A stretch of 64,000 bases of DNA from Pseudogemmobacter faecipullorum (GCF_020539525.1 NZ_JACDXX010000012.1:62001-126000), one strand, 5' to 3'; positions 33,291 through 43,167 are shown, counted from the first letter of the stretch. Notes: generated by a model from the sequence alone, not told the origin. Program-made: numbers and translations.

Positions 33291-34772
33291 ATGACCGACC
33301 CCCGCCCGCCCCAGATAAACCGCTTCAAGACACTCGACAAAGACCTGGACCGCCAGAGCGTCTTCGAGCATGCCGCCGATGCGGTCTCGCGTCCCATTGT
33401 GGCGCTTGGCATTGCCGCGCTGTTTATCGGCATCTGCGCCCTGATCGCCGCCGCCTTCGCCGGTGAAGGCCAGACCATGCTGATCATCACCGCTGCGGCA
33501 GGGTTCGGGGCCTATATGGCGCTGAATATCGGTGCCAATGATGTGGCCAATAATATGGGCCCGGCCGTGGGGTCAAAAGCCCTGACCATGGGCGGGGCGC
33601 TGATCATCGCCGCTGTCTGTGAAACCGCAGGCGCGCTGATCGCCGGCGGCGATGTGGTCTCGACCATTGCCGGTGGCATTGTCGCTCCCGAAGCGGTTGC
33701 CACGGAAAGCGTCTTCGTACGCGCCATGCTGGCGGCGCTGATCGCCTCGTCGCTCTGGCTGAATATTGCCACCTGGGCCGGTGCGCCGGTCTCGACCACC
33801 CATTCCATCGTCGGCGGCGTCGTCGGTGCCGGCATCGTCGCCGGAGGCTTTGCCGCGGTGAACTGGGGCATGATCGGGCAGATCGCCGCCTCCTGGGTGA
33901 TCTCGCCCGTGCTGGGCGGAATTTTTGCCGCGCTGTTTCTTGCCATCATCAAGGCCCGCGTCAATGATGTGCCCGATAAGCTGGCCGCGGCCCGGATCTG
34001 GGTGCCTGCCCTGGTCGGCCTGATGGCGGGCACTTTTACCACCTATCTCGCCACCAAAGGCCTGAAGAAGCTTATCGATATTTCCGGCCTGACCGCGGCG
34101 GGTCTCGGCCTTGCCGTCGGTCTGCTGGTCTGGGCCTGGATGCGCCCGGTGATTGCGCGCAAATCCGCGACCATGGAGAACCGCAAGCGCTCGCTGAAAC
34201 AGCTGTTCGGCCTGCCGCTGGTCGCGGCTGCCGCCCTGATGTCCTTTGCCCATGGCGCCAATGACGTCTCCAATGCCGTTGGCCCGCTGGCGGCGATTGT
34301 TCATGTCGTTCAGGGTAATGGCATGGCGGCGGGATCGGTTGGCCTGCCGCTGTGGATCCTCGCCATCGGTGCCTTTGGCATCTCCTTTGGCCTGATGCTG
34401 TTTGGCCCAAAACTGATCCGCCTCGTCGGCGATCAGATCACCAAGCTGAACCAGATCCGCGCCTTCTGCGTCGCGCTTTCGGCGGCGATCACCGTGATCT
34501 TTGCCTCGGCACTCGGGCTGCCGGTCTCCTCCACCCATATCGCGGTGGGCGGCATTTTCGGGGTCGGCTTCTACCGCGAATGGGAGGCCGAGCGCCGCGC
34601 CCGCAGGCAGAACCTGCATAAAGGCACGCCGCTGTCCGCCGAAGAGCGCCGCCGCCGCAAGCTGGTGCGCCGCCACCATGTCGTGGGCATTGCCGCCGCC
34701 TGGGTGATCACCGTGCCGGCAACGGCGCTGATTTCGGCCCTGGTGTTCTGGCTGCTCGGCACCCTGATCTGA
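33291..34772 (+). CDS. Inorganic phosphate transporter, PiT family
   Basis: 493 aa. The duplicated PiT signature is clear: GANDVANNMGPAVGSKALTM (residue ~83) and GANDVSNAVGPLAAIVHVVQ (~322). Each is followed by a VSTTHSIVGG or VSSTHIAVGG motif, making the two inverted halves. About ten membrane segments with a cytoplasmic insert near residue 300. Low-affinity, metal-phosphate/proton symport is expected. The N-terminal ~40 residues (RFKTLDKDLDRQSVFEHAAD) are an extension common in alphaproteobacterial members. Ends before a strong terminator. Confidence 0.95.
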   Translation: MTDPRPPQINRFKTLDKDLDRQSVFEHAADAVSRPIVALGIAALFIGICALIAAAFAGEGQTMLIITAAAGFGAYMALNIGANDVANNMGPAVGSKALTMGGALIIAAVCETAGALIAGGDVVSTIAGGIVAPEAVATESVFVRAMLAALIASSLWLNIATWAGAPVSTTHSIVGGVVGAGIVAGGFAAVNWGMIGQIAASWVISPVLGGIFAALFLAIIKARVNDVPDKLAAARIWVPALVGLMAGTFTTYLATKGLKKLIDISGLTAAGLGLAVGLLVWAWMRPVIARKSATMENRKRSLKQLFGLPLVAAAALMSFAHGANDVSNAVGPLAAIVHVVQGNGMAAGSVGLPLWILAIGAFGISFGLMLFGPKLIRLVGDQITKLNQIRAFCVALSAAITVIFASALGLPVSSTHIAVGGIFGVGFYREWEAERRARRQNLHKGTPLSAEERRRRKLVRRHHVVGIAAAWVITVPATALISALVFWLLGTLI

Positions 34773-34795
34773 GCCCTGCCCCCTGCGGCAAAATC

Positions 34796-34830
34796 AAAGG
34801 CCCCCAGGCGCAGATGCCGGGGGCCTTTTT
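34796..34830. terminator. Bidirectional terminator between the phosphate transporter and pncB
   Basis: Stem AAAGGCCCCC (34796-34805)/GGGGGCCTTT (34819-34828) with T-run to 34830, and A's at the other side. Confidence 0.88.
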
Positions 34831-34852
34831 CGTTTCGCGGTAAGGCCTCTGC

Positions 34853-36145
34853 TCAGACAAAAATCTCGCGCCGCTGCTGCTCACCGACTTTAAAGACCCG
34901 CTTATAGCGTTCGATCTCCTGGGTCGGGCCCATGGCTTTATTGGGATTATCTGAGAGTTTGACCGTCGGTCTGCCATCGGCTGAGACCGCCTTGCAGACC
35001 AAGCTGAAGGGCGCCAGCGCCTCATTCGGGACAAGGCCGCGGAAATCATTGGTCAGATTGGTGCCCCAGCCGAAGGACACTTTCACCCGGCCCTGGAATT
35101 GCTGGTGCAGGGTCTCAATGGTGCTGACATCCAGCCCGTCCGAGAAAATCACCAGCTTCTCGCGCGGATCCTCGCCGCGCTCCTGCCACCAGCGAATGGC
35201 GGTCTCGGCCCCCTCGGCCGGATCGCCGCTGTCGATGCGGATCCCGGTCCAGCCCGCCAGCCAGTCCGGCGCATGCTGCAGGAAACCGGCAGTACCATAG
35301 GTATCGGGCAGCATGATGCGCAGATTGCCGTCATGTTCATCATGCCAGTCAGCCAGCACCTGATAGGGGGCCTGGGCCAGCTCGGCATCATCCCCGGCCA
35401 GCGCGGCATAGACCATGGGCAGCTCATGCGCATTGGTGCCGATCGCCTCAATATCGCGTTTCATCGCGATCAGACAGTTTGAGGTGCCGGTGAATGCCTC
35501 ACCCAGCCCCTCCTGCAGGGCCTGAACGCACCAGTCCTGCCACAGATAGCTGTGGCGGCGTCGGGTGCCAAAATCCGCCATTTTAAGGCCCGGCAGCTCG
35601 CGCAGCTTTTCGATCTTCTCCCAGAGCCGGGCCTGGGCGCGGGCATAGAGCACCTGCAGCTCGAACTTGCGCATATCTTTCAGAACCGCGCGCGAGCGCA
35701 GCTCCATGATCACCGCCAGCGCCGGAATTTCCCAGAGCATGACCTCGGGCCATTTGCCCTCAAAGGTCAGCTCATACTGGCCGTCGCGCTTTTCCAGCTG
35801 ATAGGCAGGCAGGCGCAGCCCCTCGAACCATTCCATGAAATCGGGGCGGAACATCTGGCGCTTGCCGTAGAATGTATTGCCGCGCAGCCAGGTGCTTTCG
35901 CCGCGTTTCAGCGACAGCGAGCGCACATGATCAAGCTGTTCGCGCAGCTCGCCCTCATCGATCAGATCAGCAAGGCGCACATTCCTGCTGCGATTGATCA
36001 GCGAGAAGGTGACATTGGTGTCACGGCGATTGCGAAACACCGACTGGCACATCAGAAGCTTATAAAAATCGGTATCGATCAGCGAACGGACGATCGGATC
36101 GATCTTCCAGTTGTGATTGTGAACGCGGGTGGCGATATCGACCAT
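34853..36145 (-). CDS. pncB: Nicotinate phosphoribosyltransferase
   Basis: 430 aa. Makes nicotinate mononucleotide from nicotinate and PRPP (NAD salvage, Preiss-Handler route). Motifs: [18 protein letters not shown], the autophosphorylated-His region [46 protein letters not shown] and [10 protein letters not shown] at the phosphoribosyl site. Start ATG 36145 behind AGGAGG. Lies 117 bp downstream of pncA on the same strand, pairing the two consecutive salvage steps. Confidence 0.97.
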   Translation of the reverse strand: MVDIATRVHNHNWKIDPIVRSLIDTDFYKLLMCQSVFRNRRDTNVTFSLINRSRNVRLADLIDEGELREQLDHVRSLSLKRGESTWLRGNTFYGKRQMFRPDFMEWFEGLRLPAYQLEKRDGQYELTFEGKWPEVMLWEIPALAVIMELRSRAVLKDMRKFELQVLYARAQARLWEKIEKLRELPGLKMADFGTRRRHSYLWQDWCVQALQEGLGEAFTGTSNCLIAMKRDIEAIGTNAHELPMVYAALAGDDAELAQAPYQVLADWHDEHDGNLRIMLPDTYGTAGFLQHAPDWLAGWTGIRIDSGDPAEGAETAIRWWQERGEDPREKLVIFSDGLDVSTIETLHQQFQGRVKVSFGWGTNLTNDFRGLVPNEALAPFSLVCKAVSADGRPTVKLSDNPNKAMGPTQEIERYKRVFKVGEQQRREIFV

Positions 36146-36262
36146 TATGGCCTCCTGAGGGCGCGGGCAGGGCTGTTAAATCAATTGCTTGTCCTGCTGT
36201 CCAGCCGGATAGACAGGCACATCCTGCTGCCCGGCGCGCAGTGTTCTGACAAAGACCCCGGT

Positions 36263-36877
36263 TCAGGGCTGAGGGATCAGCCTGACCCCGGCCTTTGTCA
36301 TGGCGGCACAGGCCGCATCCAGCGAGCCCTGCTGATCAATCGCCCGCGACAGATCGAGCCGCACCTCTGCCGCAAATCCAAGCCGCACCGCATCAAGCGC
36401 CGACCAGGCCACGCAGAAATCGGTGGCAAGCCCGGCAAGGGTCAGCTTCTCAATGCCCCGCGCGCGCAGCCAGGCCTCAAGCCCGGTCCCGGTCACCCGG
36501 TCATTCTCATAAAAGGCCGAATAGCTGTCGATCGGACGGCGAAAGCCCTTGCGCAGGATCAGCTGCGCCGGCTGCAGATCAAGCCCGGGGTGAAACTCCG
36601 CCCCCCGGCTGCCGGCAATGCAGTGATCGGGCCAGAGCGTCTGCAGCCCATAACCGGCTTCGCTCTGAGAGAAAGGCGCGGCCCCGGGGTGAGAGGAGGC
36701 AAAAGAGCTGTGGCCGGGGGGATGCCAGTCCTGGCTCAGCACCACACAGGAAAACTCCGCCATCAAAGCATTGATCCCGGCGATAATCTCATCGCCCCCC
36801 TGCACCGCCAGCGCACCGCCGGGGCAGAAATCATTTTGCAGATCAATGACGACCAATGCCTCATTCTCGCCACGCAT
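36263..36877 (-). CDS. pncA: Nicotinamidase
   Basis: 204 aa isochorismatase-fold hydrolase converting nicotinamide to nicotinate. Catalytic triad: Asp in VVIDLQNDFCPGGAL, Lys in LILRKGFRRPIDSYSAF and Cys in LAGLATDFCVAWSALDA. Metal-binding QDWHPPGHSSFASSHPG is complete. It feeds its product to the neighbouring pncB. Confidence 0.96.
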   Translation of the reverse strand: MRGENEALVVIDLQNDFCPGGALAVQGGDEIIAGINALMAEFSCVVLSQDWHPPGHSSFASSHPGAAPFSQSEAGYGLQTLWPDHCIAGSRGAEFHPGLDLQPAQLILRKGFRRPIDSYSAFYENDRVTGTGLEAWLRARGIEKLTLAGLATDFCVAWSALDAVRLGFAAEVRLDLSRAIDQQGSLDAACAAMTKAGVRLIPQP

Positions 36878-36973
36878 AAAGCTCTCCTCTGCGGCTTTCC
36901 CCCTTGGACGACAGCGGGCCCCTCAGGTCAAGCAAAGCTTGATTTCAGCGCAAAACGGGTCCAAATCGCGGCT

Positions 36974-37891
36974 ATGATCATCGTCTGCGCCCTTTATCAC
37001 TTCACCCGCTTCCCCGATCCTGCTGCGCTGCGCGAGCCGCTGGCAGCGCTTTGCCTTGCCGAAGGCGTCAGAGGCTCGCTTTTGCTGGCGGGCGAAGGCG
37101 TCAATGGCACCATCGCCGGCAGCCGTTCCGGGATTGATGCGGTGCTCGCGCATCTGAAATCCCTGCCCGGCTGCGCCGGTCTCGATAGCAAAGAAAGCTA
37201 TGCACAGACCATGCCTTTCGGGCGGATGAAGGTGAAGCTGAAGCGCGAGATCGTCACCATGGGGATCGAGGGCGTCGATCCCAAAGCCAGCGTCGGCCAT
37301 TATGTGCAGCCGCAGGACTGGAATGCGCTGATCTCGGCCCCCGATGTGGCGGTGATTGACACCCGCAATGATTACGAGGTCGCGATCGGCACCTTTGAGG
37401 GCGCGGTCGATCCCGAAACCCGCAGCTTCCGCGACTTTCCGGCCTGGTGGGAAGAAAACAAAGAGCGCTTCCACAATAAACGCATCGCCATGTTCTGCAC
37501 CGGCGGCATCCGTTGTGAGAAATCGACCAATTACCTGATCAGCCAGGGGGTGGAGGATGTGTTCCACCTCAAGGGTGGCATTCTGAAATATCTCGAGGAA
37601 GTGCCCGCCGGGCAATCGCTGTGGAAGGGCGAATGCTATGTCTTCGACGGCCGGGTCTCGGTGGGGCACGGGCTGGTACCGGGCGATTACCACAGCTGCG
37701 GTGCCTGCCGCCGCCCGATCCCGGCCGAAGACCGCCAGAGCCCGCACTATGAGCCTGGCGTTTGCTGCCCGGCCTGTCTTGAGGAATATTCAGCCGAGGA
37801 CCGCGCCCGCTTCCGCGAACGCGAAAAGCAGATGCGCCTCGCCGAAGCGCGGGGCGAGCGCCATCTCGGCGGCAATCCGGTTCCGGAATGA
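36974..37891 (+). CDS. trhO: tRNA uridine(34) hydroxylase, rhodanese-like
   Basis: 305 aa. Oxygen-dependent hydroxylation of U34 in certain tRNAs. N-terminal UPF0176-type domain (MIIVCALYHFTRFPDPAALR, LLLAGEGVNGTIAGS), rhodanese domain with APDVAVIDTRNDYEVAIGTF and active-site loop MFCTGGIRCEKSTNYLISQG, and a C-terminal four-Cys zinc site (CGACRRPI...CCPACLEEY). ATG 36974 is chosen because the family begins there; the frame is open far upstream antisense to pncA/pncB. Divergent from pncA. Confidence 0.95.
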   Translation: MIIVCALYHFTRFPDPAALREPLAALCLAEGVRGSLLLAGEGVNGTIAGSRSGIDAVLAHLKSLPGCAGLDSKESYAQTMPFGRMKVKLKREIVTMGIEGVDPKASVGHYVQPQDWNALISAPDVAVIDTRNDYEVAIGTFEGAVDPETRSFRDFPAWWEENKERFHNKRIAMFCTGGIRCEKSTNYLISQGVEDVFHLKGGILKYLEEVPAGQSLWKGECYVFDGRVSVGHGLVPGDYHSCGACRRPIPAEDRQSPHYEPGVCCPACLEEYSAEDRARFREREKQMRLAEARGERHLGGNPVPE

Positions 37892-37893
37892 CA

Positions 37894-37915
37894 AAGGGGG
37901 CCCTGCGGCCCCCTT
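37894..37915. terminator. Hairpin between trhO and the flavin monooxygenase gene
   Basis: AAGGGGGCC-CTGC-GGCCCCCTT, a 9-bp stem between convergent stops. Confidence 0.75.
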
Positions 37916-37928
37916 CCCTTTCGCGCCC

Positions 37929-38963
37929 TCAGCCCGCGAGAATATCGCGCACCATCGGGATCACCTGCTCGCCATAAAGGCGGATGCTGTCGCAGAGCTG
38001 ATCATGGCCCATCGCGCCGGTGGCATATTTCAGATCAAAGCGGTCAATCCCCAGATCTTTCACCGTCGCGGCGATCCTGCGCGCCACGGTCCCGGGGCTG
38101 CCGACATAGAGCGAGCCGGTTTTCACCTCTGACAGGAAGCTGTCTTTCGTCACCGGCGACCAGCCGCGCTCACGCCCCAGCCGGGTGGTAAAGGCCTGAT
38201 AGGCGGGCCAGAACTGCTCCATCGCCTGTTCATCGCTCGCCGCCACATGGCCCGGCGAATGCACCCCCACCGGGCGGCGCGGCCTGCCCAGCTGATCGGT
38301 GGCGCGGTTATAGAGATCGACATAGGGCAGGAAGCGGCGCGGATCACCCCCGATGATCGCCAGCATCAGCTGCAGATCCTGGCGCACCACCCTGACCACC
38401 GATTCCGGGCTGCCGCCCACCCCCACCCAGGTGACCATGCCCTCCGGCCCCAGCGGCGGATAGACCCGCTGATCCTTCAGCCCGGTCCGGGTCGAGCCAC
38501 TCCAGGAAACCTGTTCCTCTTTCACCAGCCTGGCGAAGAGGTCGAGCTTTTCCTCGAACAGCACATCATAATCCCCGGTATCATAGCCAAAAAGCGGATA
38601 GCTTTCGGTGAACGAGCCGCGGCCAAGGATCGGCTCGGCGCGCCCGCCTGAGATCGCATTCAGGGTGGAAAAGCGCTGAAACACCCGCACCGGATCATCG
38701 GTCGAAAGCACGGTGACCGCAGTGCCAAGCCTGATCCGTTGCGTCTGTCCGGCGATGGCGGCCAGCACCACTTCGGGGGCGGAAATCGCGAAATCGTCGC
38801 GGTGATGTTCGCCAAGGCCGATAAAATCAATGCCAGCCTCTTCGGCCAGCACGCCCTGGGCCACGACATTGCGCAAAACCTGATCCTGCGGCAGCGGCCT
38901 GCCGTCAGCGCCGTTCTGCACATCGCCGAATGTATCAAGGCCAAGCTCGGTTCTCTGTGCCAT
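37929..38963 (-). CDS. LLM-class (luciferase-like) flavin-dependent oxidoreductase
   Basis: 344 aa from ATG 38963 behind GGAGGG. TIM-barrel bacterial-luciferase fold: FIGLGEHHRDDFAISAPEVV LAAIAGQTQRIRLGTAVTVL, STLNAISGGRAEPILGRGSF, GSPESVVRVVRQ and a C-terminal YVGSPGTVARRIAATVKDLG IDRF. Uses reduced FMN/F420-like flavin; this subgroup resembles oxidoreductases of unassigned substrate. Lies downstream of the sulfate-uptake operon, so a role in organosulfur use is possible but unproven. Confidence 0.88.
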   Translation of the reverse strand: MAQRTELGLDTFGDVQNGADGRPLPQDQVLRNVVAQGVLAEEAGIDFIGLGEHHRDDFAISAPEVVLAAIAGQTQRIRLGTAVTVLSTDDPVRVFQRFSTLNAISGGRAEPILGRGSFTESYPLFGYDTGDYDVLFEEKLDLFARLVKEEQVSWSGSTRTGLKDQRVYPPLGPEGMVTWVGVGGSPESVVRVVRQDLQLMLAIIGGDPRRFLPYVDLYNRATDQLGRPRRPVGVHSPGHVAASDEQAMEQFWPAYQAFTTRLGRERGWSPVTKDSFLSEVKTGSLYVGSPGTVARRIAATVKDLGIDRFDLKYATGAMGHDQLCDSIRLYGEQVIPMVRDILAG

Positions 38964-39043
38964 GGCACCCTCCATTCTCACTGTAGCCGTCAAAATAGGC
39001 GCGGCGGCGCAAAGGAGAATTCCGCATTCGGGCAGAGGGTTGA

Positions 39044-39073
39044 GGCCCCCTGCGCACAGTGACGCAGGGGGCC
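39044..39073. terminator. Hairpin after the sulfate transporter operon
   Basis: Perfect 11-bp stem GGCCCCCTGCG/CGCAGGGGGCC with an 8-nt loop, seven bases past the cysW stop. There is no T-run on the minus strand, so termination may be Rho-dependent. Confidence 0.6.
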
Positions 39074-39079
39074 AAGCGC

Positions 39080-39913
39080 TCAGCGCCGGGCTTCCATCAC
39101 TGTCTTGATCACCAGCACCACCAGCGCGATCAGCGTCAGCGTTGTGGCGGCGGCAAAAGCGCCGCTGACATTCAGATCCTGGAACAGCAGATCAATCTGC
39201 AAAGGCAGGGTATTGGTCTGGCCACGGATTTTCCCCGCCACCACCGAGACACCGCCAAACTCACCCACTGCCCGCGCACCGCAGAGCACAGCGCCATAGA
39301 GCAAAGCCCAGCGGATATTGGGCAAGGTCACCCGGCGGAAAATCTGCCAGCCGCTCGCGCCCAGCGTCAGCGCCGCCTGCTCCTGCTCCGAGCCCTGGGC
39401 CTGCATCAGCGGCAGCACTTCACGCACCACGAAAGGCGCGGTGACAAACATGGTGACCATCACAATGCCCGGCAAAGCGAACAGGATCTGGATATCATGG
39501 GCGAGCAGGTAAGGGCCAAGCAGCCCGTTGCGGCCATAGAGCAGCAGATAACAGATCCCGGCAATGATCGGCGAGATCGAGAAGGGGATCTCGATAAAGG
39601 TCAGCAGCGCCTTGCGGCCGGGGAAGTCAAACCGGGCAATCGCCCAGGCGGCGGCAATGCCGAAACCGATATTCACCGGCAGAACGATCACTGTCACCAG
39701 CACCGTCAGCCATATCGCATGCAATGTATTCGGCTCGAGAATATTCGAGAAGAAGGCCGCCGATCCGGCGAGGAAAGCGCGATAGAAGATAAAAGCCAGC
39801 GGCACGACGACCAGAAGCAGCGTCAGCACCACGGCGAGGCCAATCAGCAGGCGCGGGATCAGCGCGCTTTCCTTTGGCGCAAGGGCGGCGGGTGGCGGGG
39901 CGGCATGGCTCAT
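39080..39913 (-). CDS. cysW: Sulfate ABC transporter permease CysW
   Basis: 277 aa, six membrane segments. EAA loop: EQEQAALTLGASGWQIFRRV TLPNIRWALLYG; characteristic LCGARAVGEFGGVSVVAGKI RGQTNTLPLQI. Forms the heterodimeric channel with CysT. Overlaps cysT by 4 bp (ATGA). Confidence 0.95.
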   Translation of the reverse strand: MSHAAPPPAALAPKESALIPRLLIGLAVVLTLLLVVVPLAFIFYRAFLAGSAAFFSNILEPNTLHAIWLTVLVTVIVLPVNIGFGIAAAWAIARFDFPGRKALLTFIEIPFSISPIIAGICYLLLYGRNGLLGPYLLAHDIQILFALPGIVMVTMFVTAPFVVREVLPLMQAQGSEQEQAALTLGASGWQIFRRVTLPNIRWALLYGAVLCGARAVGEFGGVSVVAGKIRGQTNTLPLQIDLLFQDLNVSGAFAAATTLTLIALVVLVIKTVMEARR

Positions 39914-40767
39914 CCGGTTTTCCCCTTATAGCGCATGGCCCGAGCCTGCAGCAGGTTCGAGACCACCAGCAGCACCAGAGCGATCAGCAGCAAGACCAGC
40001 GCGATCACGGCCGCGCCATTGTAATCATATTCCTCGAGCCGGATCACCGCCAGCAGCGAGGCGATCTCGGTCTGCATCGGCAGATTGCCGGCGATGAAGA
40101 CCACCGCGCCAAATTCGCCAAGGCTGCGCGCAAAGCTCAGCGTCACCCCCACCATGAAGGCGGGCAGGATGGCCGGAAAGATCACCCGGCGGAAAATGGT
40201 AAACCGGCTGGCCCCAAGGGTGCGCGCCGCCTGTTCATATTGCGGATCCAGATCCTCAAGCACCGGCTGCACGGCACGGATCACGAAGGGGATCGAGGTA
40301 AAGCTCATGGCGATGGCCACGCCCCAGATGGTGAAGACCACCTTCAGGCCGAGGGGTTCGAGCAGCGCGCCATACCAGCCATTGGCGGCAAACAGCGCCG
40401 AAAGCGCAAGCCCTGCCACGGCGGTGGGCAGAGCAAAGGGGATATCGACCAGCGCATCGAGGATGCGCTTGCCCGGGAAGTCATAGCGCACCAGCACCCA
40501 GGCCATCAGCAGGCCATAAAGCGCATTGAACACCGTGGCCATAAAGGCCGCCAGCAGGGTCAGCTGCAGCGCCGCCAGGGTACGCGGCGCGGTGGCAATG
40601 GCCCAGAACCGCGCCGGACCGATCTCGGCGCCTTTCAGCACCAAAGCGATGACCGGCAAAAGGATAATGACGCCGAGATAACTCAGCGTCACACCCATGG
40701 TCAGGGCAAAGCCAGGAAGAACCCGCTTCGGCTTTACAGCCGGAGCGGGAGCAGTGTTCGGGTTCAT
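39910..40767 (-). CDS. cysT: Sulfate ABC transporter permease CysT (CysU)
   Basis: 285 aa, six membrane segments. EAA loop: QYEQAARTLGASRFTIFRRV IFPAILPAF; LSFARSLGEFGAVVFIAGNL PMQTEI is the CysT signature. Overlaps the sulfate-binding-protein gene by 4 bp and cysW by 4 bp, so all are coupled. Confidence 0.95.
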   Translation of the reverse strand: MNPNTAPAPAVKPKRVLPGFALTMGVTLSYLGVIILLPVIALVLKGAEIGPARFWAIATAPRTLAALQLTLLAAFMATVFNALYGLLMAWVLVRYDFPGKRILDALVDIPFALPTAVAGLALSALFAANGWYGALLEPLGLKVVFTIWGVAIAMSFTSIPFVIRAVQPVLEDLDPQYEQAARTLGASRFTIFRRVIFPAILPAFMVGVTLSFARSLGEFGAVVFIAGNLPMQTEIASLLAVIRLEEYDYNGAAVIALVLLLIALVLLVVSNLLQARAMRYKGKTG

Positions 40768-41756
40768 TGGTTCACGAAGACCTGATCAAGGATGCCGCCT
40801 TCGGCAAAATGTTCTTCTTTGATCTTCGCCCAGCCGCCGAAAGTTTCCTCGACATTGACCAGTTTCACTTCGGGGAAGCTGGCGGCGAATTCGGCTTTCA
40901 CCGCCTCATCATGCACGCGGTTGAATTTCCCGGCGAGGATACGCTGGCCTTCGGGGGAATAGAGGAAGTCGAGATAGGCTTTCGACAGCGCTTCCGTGCC
41001 GTTCTTTTTCGCATTCTCGGTCACGATAGCGACCGGGAATTCGGCATAAAGCGACAGCGAGGGCGTGACGCGGACAAAGTTCTTATCGGCATATTGCGCC
41101 GCAATGCCGCCGGTCTCGGCCTCAAAGGTGATCAGCACATCGCCGATTTCTTTCTCGGCAAAGGTCACGGTGGCGGCGCGGCCGCCCTGGTCAAAGACCG
41201 GCACATTGCCAAAGAGCGCTTTAACGAATTCCTGGGCCTTGGCCTGATCGCCTGCATTCTTCTCCAGCGCATAGGCATAGGCCGCCAGATAGGTATAGCG
41301 CGCATTGCCGCTGGTTTTCGGATTGGGGAAGACGACCTTCACATCTTCACGCACCAGATCATCCCAGTCTTTGATATTCTTGGGATTATCGGCGCGCACC
41401 AGGAAGGCCGGCAGCGAATAGAAGGGCGAGGCCTCATTGGCGAAAGCCTCACGCCAGTTGGCATCGACCATGCCGCCCTCGGCCAGCACGTCGATATCAG
41501 TCACCTGGTTAAAGGTCACCACATCGGCGGGCAGACCCTCCAGAATGGCGCGGGCCTGCGAGGAAGAGCCGCCATGCGACTGATCAACGGTCACATCGCG
41601 GCCGGTCTCGGCCTTCCATTTCGCGGCAAAGGCCGGGTTAATCTCGGCGAAAAGCTCACGCGAGATATCATAGGACACGTTCAGCAGCTTATCCTGCGCA
41701 AAGGCCGGCAACGCGAGAACGAGGGAAAGTGCAGTAGCGACAAGACGGAATTTCAC
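40764..41756 (-). CDS. sbp: Periplasmic sulfate-binding protein
   Basis: 330 aa with a signal peptide (MKFRLVATALSLVLALPAFA QD). Sulfate/thiosulfate-binding motifs: LLNVSYDISRELFAEINPAF, DQSHGGSSSQARAILEGLPA, VVTFNQVTDIDVLAEGGMV and NPKTSGNARYTYLAAYAYAL. It lies between cysA and cysT, 32 bp after cysA. Sulfate versus thiosulfate preference cannot be read. Confidence 0.95.
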   Translation of the reverse strand: MKFRLVATALSLVLALPAFAQDKLLNVSYDISRELFAEINPAFAAKWKAETGRDVTVDQSHGGSSSQARAILEGLPADVVTFNQVTDIDVLAEGGMVDANWREAFANEASPFYSLPAFLVRADNPKNIKDWDDLVREDVKVVFPNPKTSGNARYTYLAAYAYALEKNAGDQAKAQEFVKALFGNVPVFDQGGRAATVTFAEKEIGDVLITFEAETGGIAAQYADKNFVRVTPSLSLYAEFPVAIVTENAKKNGTEALSKAYLDFLYSPEGQRILAGKFNRVHDEAVKAEFAASFPEVKLVNVEETFGGWAKIKEEHFAEGGILDQVFVNQ

Positions 41757-41788
41757 GGGAGTGACTCCTTAATTTGGCTATATGGTCT

Positions 41789-42856
41789 TCAGGCGGCGCG
41801 GCTGGTGAGGCGCGCGGCACCCGGGAAAATCTGCCCCGTTTCGGGGCGCAGCCGGACCTTCGTCCCAGCAGCAAGGCCAGGAGCACCCGCGCGACGCGGC
41901 AGCTCGGCCTCGATGATACAATTGCCCGGCCCCTCCAGCCGCAGCCGGTGCAGAGCGCCGGTCGAGAGGCTTTCGGTGACAATGAATGCCCCTTCGGGAT
42001 CCGCGACAGGCGCAATATCTGAAGGGCGCAGGAACAGGGTGGCCGGCCCGTCCGGCAGATCGCGCAGTGCGAGCGCCGAGGCATCAATCCCCGGTGCCAC
42101 CGCCCGGCCCGCCTGCAGCGTGACCCGGATCTCGACCGTCAGCCCGAGGAAGCTGGCGGTGAAGGGGGTGGCGGGATTGTCGTAAATCTCTTCCGGGCGG
42201 CCGATCTGTTCGATCTGCCCTGCCCCCATCACCACCACCCGGTCGGCCAGCTCGAAAGCCTCTTCCTGGTCATGGGTGACGAAAATCGTGGTGGTGCCGG
42301 TGGCCTCATGCACCTCGCGCAGCCAGCGGCGCAGATCGCGGCGCACCTGGGCATCGAGCGCACCGAAAGGCTCGTCAAGCAGCAGCACTTCAGGATCGAT
42401 GGCAAGCGCGCGGCCAAGCGCGACGCGCTGGCGCTGACCGCCCGAAAGCTCGGACGGATAGCGGTCAGCCAGCTGCGGGATCTGCAGGAACTGCAAGAGC
42501 TCCTCCACTTTCGTGCGGATCTGCGCGGCAGAGGGGCGCTGTTCACGCGGCAGCACGGTCAGTCCAAAGGCGATATTGTCACGCACTTTCATATGCGGGA
42601 ACAAAGCATAATGCTGGAACACAAATCCGGTGCGGCGCTGTTCAGCACGTTTGCTCAGCCAGTCCTCGCCGGCAACACGCAGCTGACCCGAGTCGGGCCA
42701 GTCAAGGCCCGAGATGATGCGCAGCAGAGTGGTCTTACCCGAGCCGGAGGGCCCGAGCAGAGCCACCAGCTCACCCTTGCCGACCGTCAGGTCGACACCA
42801 CGCAGAACCTCGGTCTGGCCGAAGCGGCGGGTCATCTGGGTGATGGAAATACTCAT
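41789..42856 (-). CDS. cysA: Sulfate ABC transporter ATP-binding protein
   Basis: 355 aa. Walker A GPSGSGKTTLLRIISGL, Q-loop FVFQHYALFPHMKVRDNIAF, signature LSGGQRQRVALGRALAI, Walker B VLLLDEPFGALDAQVRRDLR, H-loop FVTHDQEEAFELADRVVVM. A C-terminal TOBE-like regulatory part follows (LFLRPSDIAPVADPEGAF). It is the first gene of this operon; in the enteric order it is last. Confidence 0.96.
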   Translation of the reverse strand: MSISITQMTRRFGQTEVLRGVDLTVGKGELVALLGPSGSGKTTLLRIISGLDWPDSGQLRVAGEDWLSKRAEQRRTGFVFQHYALFPHMKVRDNIAFGLTVLPREQRPSAAQIRTKVEELLQFLQIPQLADRYPSELSGGQRQRVALGRALAIDPEVLLLDEPFGALDAQVRRDLRRWLREVHEATGTTTIFVTHDQEEAFELADRVVVMGAGQIEQIGRPEEIYDNPATPFTASFLGLTVEIRVTLQAGRAVAPGIDASALALRDLPDGPATLFLRPSDIAPVADPEGAFIVTESLSTGALHRLRLEGPGNCIIEAELPRRAGAPGLAAGTKVRLRPETGQIFPGAARLTSRAA

Positions 42857-43167
42857 CTGTGCGGATCCCTGTCTCTCTGACGGAAGCTACCCGCGACCAC
42901 CCCCTCCTCACAAGGAAAGGGATCGGGCGATTTTTGCCCCTGTTAGAGAATAATATTCTACACCAACCCCCCGATTTCCCGTGGTCCTGCCGCCGCCCGG
43001 CAAGACAGCATGCACCAGAGGGGCAAGGCCCGAATGTAGGCGTTGCACCAGCGCGGCTCCGCCGTTACCCTGCACGTCACCCTCTTGTTGCGAGGGCTTA
43101 TCCCGGCCTTTTCCGGAGCAGACTGCCGGACAGTGTCAGTTCATGTTCAACGGTACAGGGCTAAAAT
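42857..43167. promoter_or_regulatory. Divergent control region between cysA and the histidine kinase
   Basis: 311 bp without a gene. AGAATA-A-TATTCT (42947-42959) is a perfect 13-bp palindrome about 90 bp upstream of cysA, in an AT-rich patch that also supplies possible -10 sequences for cysA. This is a likely site for a sulfur-responsive regulator, by position only. The rest, towards the kinase, is GC-rich with no clear signal. Confidence 0.45.

Noticed and set aside
35552-36973. Upstream in-frame extension of trhO
   Set aside because: It is antisense to pncB and pncA; family alignment begins at 36974.
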